Positions 53,028 through 55,532 of a stretch of 55,532 bases of DNA are shown in pieces (positions within the stretch are counted from its first letter, which is position 1; each line of letters starts with the position of its first letter). The notes beneath the pieces are model-generated. The model saw nothing but the letters and a program-made list of their open reading frames with translations, searched no databases and was not told where the DNA came from. Origin of the DNA: Candidatus Methanoperedens sp. (GTDB taxonomy: Archaea; Halobacteriota; Methanosarcinia; Methanosarcinales; Methanoperedenaceae); the NCBI GenBank assembly GCA_026552955.1, contig JAPMTS010000050.1:1-55532 (forward strand), written 5' to 3'. The position numbers and the translations under genes were made by a program.

Positions 53028-54099
53028 TATAGACTTTTAATGTATCGATAGCTATTTTGTCCCATGACATTTCTTCTTTCATCTTCTTATATGCGTTTTC
53101 TCCCATATTTATCCTCAATTCATCATTATTTAACAATGTTAATATTGCCGCTGCAAGAGCAATGGAATCTTCCGGAGGAACGATAAAACCGGTTTTATTA
53201 TCCTCGACAACTTCCGAAATGCTTCCTACATCCGTTACAACGACCGGTTTCTTAAAGGCATAAGCTATCGGAATAATTCCGGACTGTGAAGCTTCTATAT
53301 AAGGCAATACAACTAACATTGATTGTTTAAAAAGAAGAGCTACTTCCGTATCATCTATATATCTATTAATTATAATAAATTTATCATTATTTGTTATGTC
53401 TTTATTATAAGGAGTAATGTCACCTTCACCTGCTATTATTATCTTATAGTCTTTTGCTGCTTTTGAGATGATTTTTTCTGCTTCTATTAAATATTTAATT
53501 CCTTTATATGGTTTAATTCTCCCAAAAAACAATATTGTATTATTTTCCTCTATATCGGATCCTGCAAATTTTCCAAAAAATGAATAGTCTCCATGAGGTA
53601 TTACTACAATTTTTTCCGGGGGAATATTTTGTTCTGTTAGATCTTTAAATAATGTCTTCCCATGAACAATTATTTTATCAACTCTTTTCAATTGGTAAAA
53701 CTCATTCACGTTGAAAAAATTCATCACTAATTTATTCCTTTCACCGGTATGTTGGACAGGGTCATGACATGTCAATATAGACTTACACTTTATCATACGG
53801 CGAATTATGTTATTATATGGATGTTCATTTAAAAAATGAATAACATCCGGATCATAGGATTTGATGAAATTGTATAATTTCACAAATGCAAAAATGTTGA
53901 AAAAATATAATAAACTTAAAATAATAGATGGGGGTGCCCTGACTAACTTAATATCGATATTAGTGTCGAAATAGTTCAAATCTGTGTAGCTTGGAATAAT
54001 TATAGCTACGTCATTACCCTTTCCCAGAGCATTAGCGAGTTGGGACGCATAATGAATCATTCCGCCTCTACCATATAAAGAAACAAGTAATATTCTCAT
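52996..54099 (-). CDS. GT4 glycosyltransferase
   Basis: About 367 residues, GT-B fold: RILLVSLYGRGGMIHYASQL at the N-terminus, ILFFGRIKPYKGIKYLIEAE and EASQSGIIPIAYAFKKPVVV. The start is placed at ATG 54099, since the upstream ATG (54117) prefixes six residues without similarity. It overlaps the methyltransferase gene. Confidence 0.9.
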   Translation of the reverse strand: MRILLVSLYGRGGMIHYASQLANALGKGNDVAIIIPSYTDLNYFDTNIDIKLVRAPPSIILSLLYFFNIFAFVKLYNFIKSYDPDVIHFLNEHPYNNIIRRMIKCKSILTCHDPVQHTGERNKLVMNFFNVNEFYQLKRVDKIIVHGKTLFKDLTEQNIPPEKIVVIPHGDYSFFGKFAGSDIEENNTILFFGRIKPYKGIKYLIEAEKIISKAAKDYKIIIAGEGDITPYNKDITNNDKFIIINRYIDDTEVALLFKQSMLVVLPYIEASQSGIIPIAYAFKKPVVVTDVGSISEVVEDNKTGFIVPPEDSIALAAAILTLLNNDELRINMGENAYKKMKEEMSWDKIAIDTLKVYNEEGNDQTIP

Positions 54100-54119
54100 G
54101 TAATGTCCCCTATCCATTT

Positions 54120-55247
54120 TTATCTATCATTGTTGAATAGTTCATGGTAAATGTTAATGTATGTATTTGATACTTTGTCCCAGGTATATTTTTCTCTGAC
54201 AAGTTCCTTCCCGCGTCTGGATAGGTCTTCTCTTAATGGTAAATCATTAAGTACCCTGATAATTGCTTTTGAAAGCTCTTTTTCGTTCTTAGGCGGAACA
54301 AGAATCGCAGAATCACTGAAATGGTCACGAATTCCTGGAATATCGGTAGTGACCACTGGCAAACCAAAATACATTGCTTCAAGAATTGTTGTTGGCAGAC
54401 CTTCAGAAACCGAAGGAAGAACAAAGATATCTGCGATATTATAATAATAGTAGAGTTCCTCGGTACTGACACTCCCCGTAAAAACTATATTGTCAGCAAG
54501 ATCAAGCTTATCAACTAATATTTCCAGCTGTTGACGATAATCTCCCTTACCTACAATTATGCATTTTAATCGATTATTCTTAATGATATCAGGAATTGAT
54601 TTTATTAAGTAGTCTATGCCTTTTCTTTTTATCAGCACTCCCACATATAATAATATTTTTTCTTCATTTTTTTCCTGTATTTTCGTATTATATGATATAT
54701 AATCCAAATATTCATTATTTATGGCATTTGGAATGATAACAATTTTCCCGGGATCGACTCCGATCGAAATAAGATATTTCTTATCCGAATCCGATAAAGC
54801 CGCAATGTTATCAACAGTTTTAAAAATGAATCTGCCAACTGTCCTGCTATATAATGTCTCGAATAGATCTTTCCAATAGTTATCGAATCTTAACTGGCCA
54901 TGACAGGTGAGAACGATCGGTTTCTTATAAAATGAATTAATCAAACAAGTGAAGAACGTAACGAAAGAATGCTCATTATGTACATGAATAATATCAAAAT
55001 TCTTGATATTCTTATATATGTTAAAAAATCCAGGGCAAATAGGATTATTCAGAGGATTAAATAACATCTTACATCTATAAACATCAATCTTCTGGATTTT
55101 TTCATAAACAGGCAGATGGGCGTGATTAGAAGTATAAACGGTAACACTATGCCCAAATTTATTCAATTGTTTGCTCAATTGCAGGACAAATATTTCCTGG
55201 CCTGCAAGATAGGGGTAAAAATAAGGGCATACCTGTAAAATATTCAA
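54120..55247 (-). CDS. GT4 glycosyltransferase
   Basis: A 375-residue GT-B enzyme: ILQVCPYFYPYLAGQEIFVL, ILLYVGVLIKRKGIDYLIKS and SEGLPTTILEAMYFGLPVVT. First gene of the minus-strand run 55247-48897: three GT4 enzymes, a methyltransferase and the DUF2206 protein, all tightly packed. Confidence 0.92.
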   Translation of the reverse strand: MNILQVCPYFYPYLAGQEIFVLQLSKQLNKFGHSVTVYTSNHAHLPVYEKIQKIDVYRCKMLFNPLNNPICPGFFNIYKNIKNFDIIHVHNEHSFVTFFTCLINSFYKKPIVLTCHGQLRFDNYWKDLFETLYSRTVGRFIFKTVDNIAALSDSDKKYLISIGVDPGKIVIIPNAINNEYLDYISYNTKIQEKNEEKILLYVGVLIKRKGIDYLIKSIPDIIKNNRLKCIIVGKGDYRQQLEILVDKLDLADNIVFTGSVSTEELYYYYNIADIFVLPSVSEGLPTTILEAMYFGLPVVTTDIPGIRDHFSDSAILVPPKNEKELSKAIIRVLNDLPLREDLSRRGKELVREKYTWDKVSNTYINIYHELFNNDR

Positions 55248-55384
55248 TTTTGATTCATTTTCCCGGTTAATAGATTAACCCTTTCATATTTGATTTTTTC
55301 TATAAAGGTCAAAATATCCGTATATTTATCTCACAGTAAATAAACATATCTCAATGCGTACATCTGAAGAACATGTCTGTTTCT

Positions 55385-55423
55385 TATAGAAACAAGTGAA
55401 CTACCCCACGCTTTCGCATGGGG
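55385..55423 (-). mobile_element. IS200/IS605-type right end with subterminal hairpin
   Basis: The hairpin CCCCACGC-TTTC-GCATGGGG (one mismatch) is followed on the minus strand by TAGTTCACTTG and then by a small inverted repeat GTTTCTtatAGAAAC (55379-55393). The exact cleavage point cannot be set without another copy. The hairpin side also makes the 3' end of the TnpB guide RNA. Confidence 0.55.
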
Positions 55424-55532
55424 CTTCCTGCGAGTGTACTTCCAATGTTCCCAAAGCACCCGTTGGGTAGCTCCAAGGCATCAGAAGACCTGTTTTTCGC
55501 AGATTATCAACAAACTGCTGATAGCCAGTCCA
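55401..55532 (-). CDS. tnpB: C-terminal end of a TnpB protein (partial)
   Basis: A frame stays open for 43 codons from the window edge to TAG at 55403-55401, ending in TLEVHSQEAPCESVG. The last codons form a hairpin (CCCCACGC/GCATGGGG, 55404-55423) next to GAACTACCCC, the right-end signature of IS200/IS605 elements with tnpB. The zinc-finger and RuvC parts would lie outside. It mirrors the fragment at 1-45, with the opposite strand. Confidence 0.55.
   Translation of the reverse strand, partial: WTGYQQFVDNLRKTGLLMPWSYPTGALGTLEVHSQEAPCESVG

Noticed and set aside
55248-55400. Possible gene in the final spacer
   Set aside because: No frame of useful length; only AT-rich promoter-like sequence and the TnpB right end.

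Overview
The window reads as the chromosome of a methane-cycling archaeon, most likely an anaerobic methanotroph of the Candidatus Methanoperedens (ANME-2d) lineage. The information-processing genes are archaeal: aIF1A, Rio1, a Kae1-Bud32 fusion, ArcS, class I LysRS, RadB, the beta-CASP factor FttA/aCPSF1 and the proteasome beta subunit. A methyl-coenzyme M reductase link comes from methanogenesis marker 8 and a YcaO/TfuA pair. A complete-looking class III polyhydroxyalkanoate (PHA) synthase operon next to these markers points to Methanoperedens rather than a methanogen. This is inference from gene content; strain level cannot be read here.

Layout. 1-1473: the 3' end of a TnpB-type insertion, a remnant of the ammonium transporter gene amt, glnK and a HEAT-like protein. 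1546-13101: housekeeping genes, including the aIF1A-rio1-KH operon (minus), kae1-bud32, arcS/engB (divergent), lysS/coaD (divergent) and a beta-CASP nuclease. 13165-15688: a secreted protein, a membrane protein and DUF2551. 15705-22997 (minus): one long tight gene string running from two PhaE-type proteins through phaC, phaB, a thiolase with its middle deleted and a second phaB with an insertion, then a YkgJ protein, a phosphoesterase, a CooC-like ATPase and radB. 23370-25943: mutL and an internally duplicated membrane protein. 26011-27745: an accessory patch with a candidate structured RNA, a lysine-rich histone-H1-like repeat protein and the 3' half of a group II intron. 27750-34213: fttA, psmB, a GYD protein, tfuA-ycaO and mmp8. 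34563-55247: an AT-rich cell-surface glycan island with membrane (GT-C) glycosyltransferases, a flippase, GT2 and GT4 enzymes, a methyltransferase, an epimerase and an asparagine-synthase-like enzyme. 55401-55532: the 3' end of a second TnpB gene, on the minus strand and pointing back into the window.

How the genes work together. The PHA operon would make and organise carbon-storage granules. phaB reduces acetoacetyl-CoA, PhaC/PhaE polymerise, and the long PhaE-repeat protein could bind or scaffold the synthase. The local thiolase is broken, so acetoacetyl-CoA must come from elsewhere. The glycan island holds lipid-carrier-dependent and nucleotide-sugar-dependent glycosyltransferases with a flippase, consistent with S-layer or exopolysaccharide glycosylation.

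Main surprises: four genes whose conserved coding frame runs upstream of any usable NUG start and opens after a Shine-Dalgarno sequence at CTG, ATT, ATA or ATC (aIF1A among them); palindromes just downstream of TATA boxes at the PHA operon and at a secreted-protein gene; TnpB right ends at both window edges; and a hairpin-rich, promoter-preceded non-coding segment at 26011-26245.
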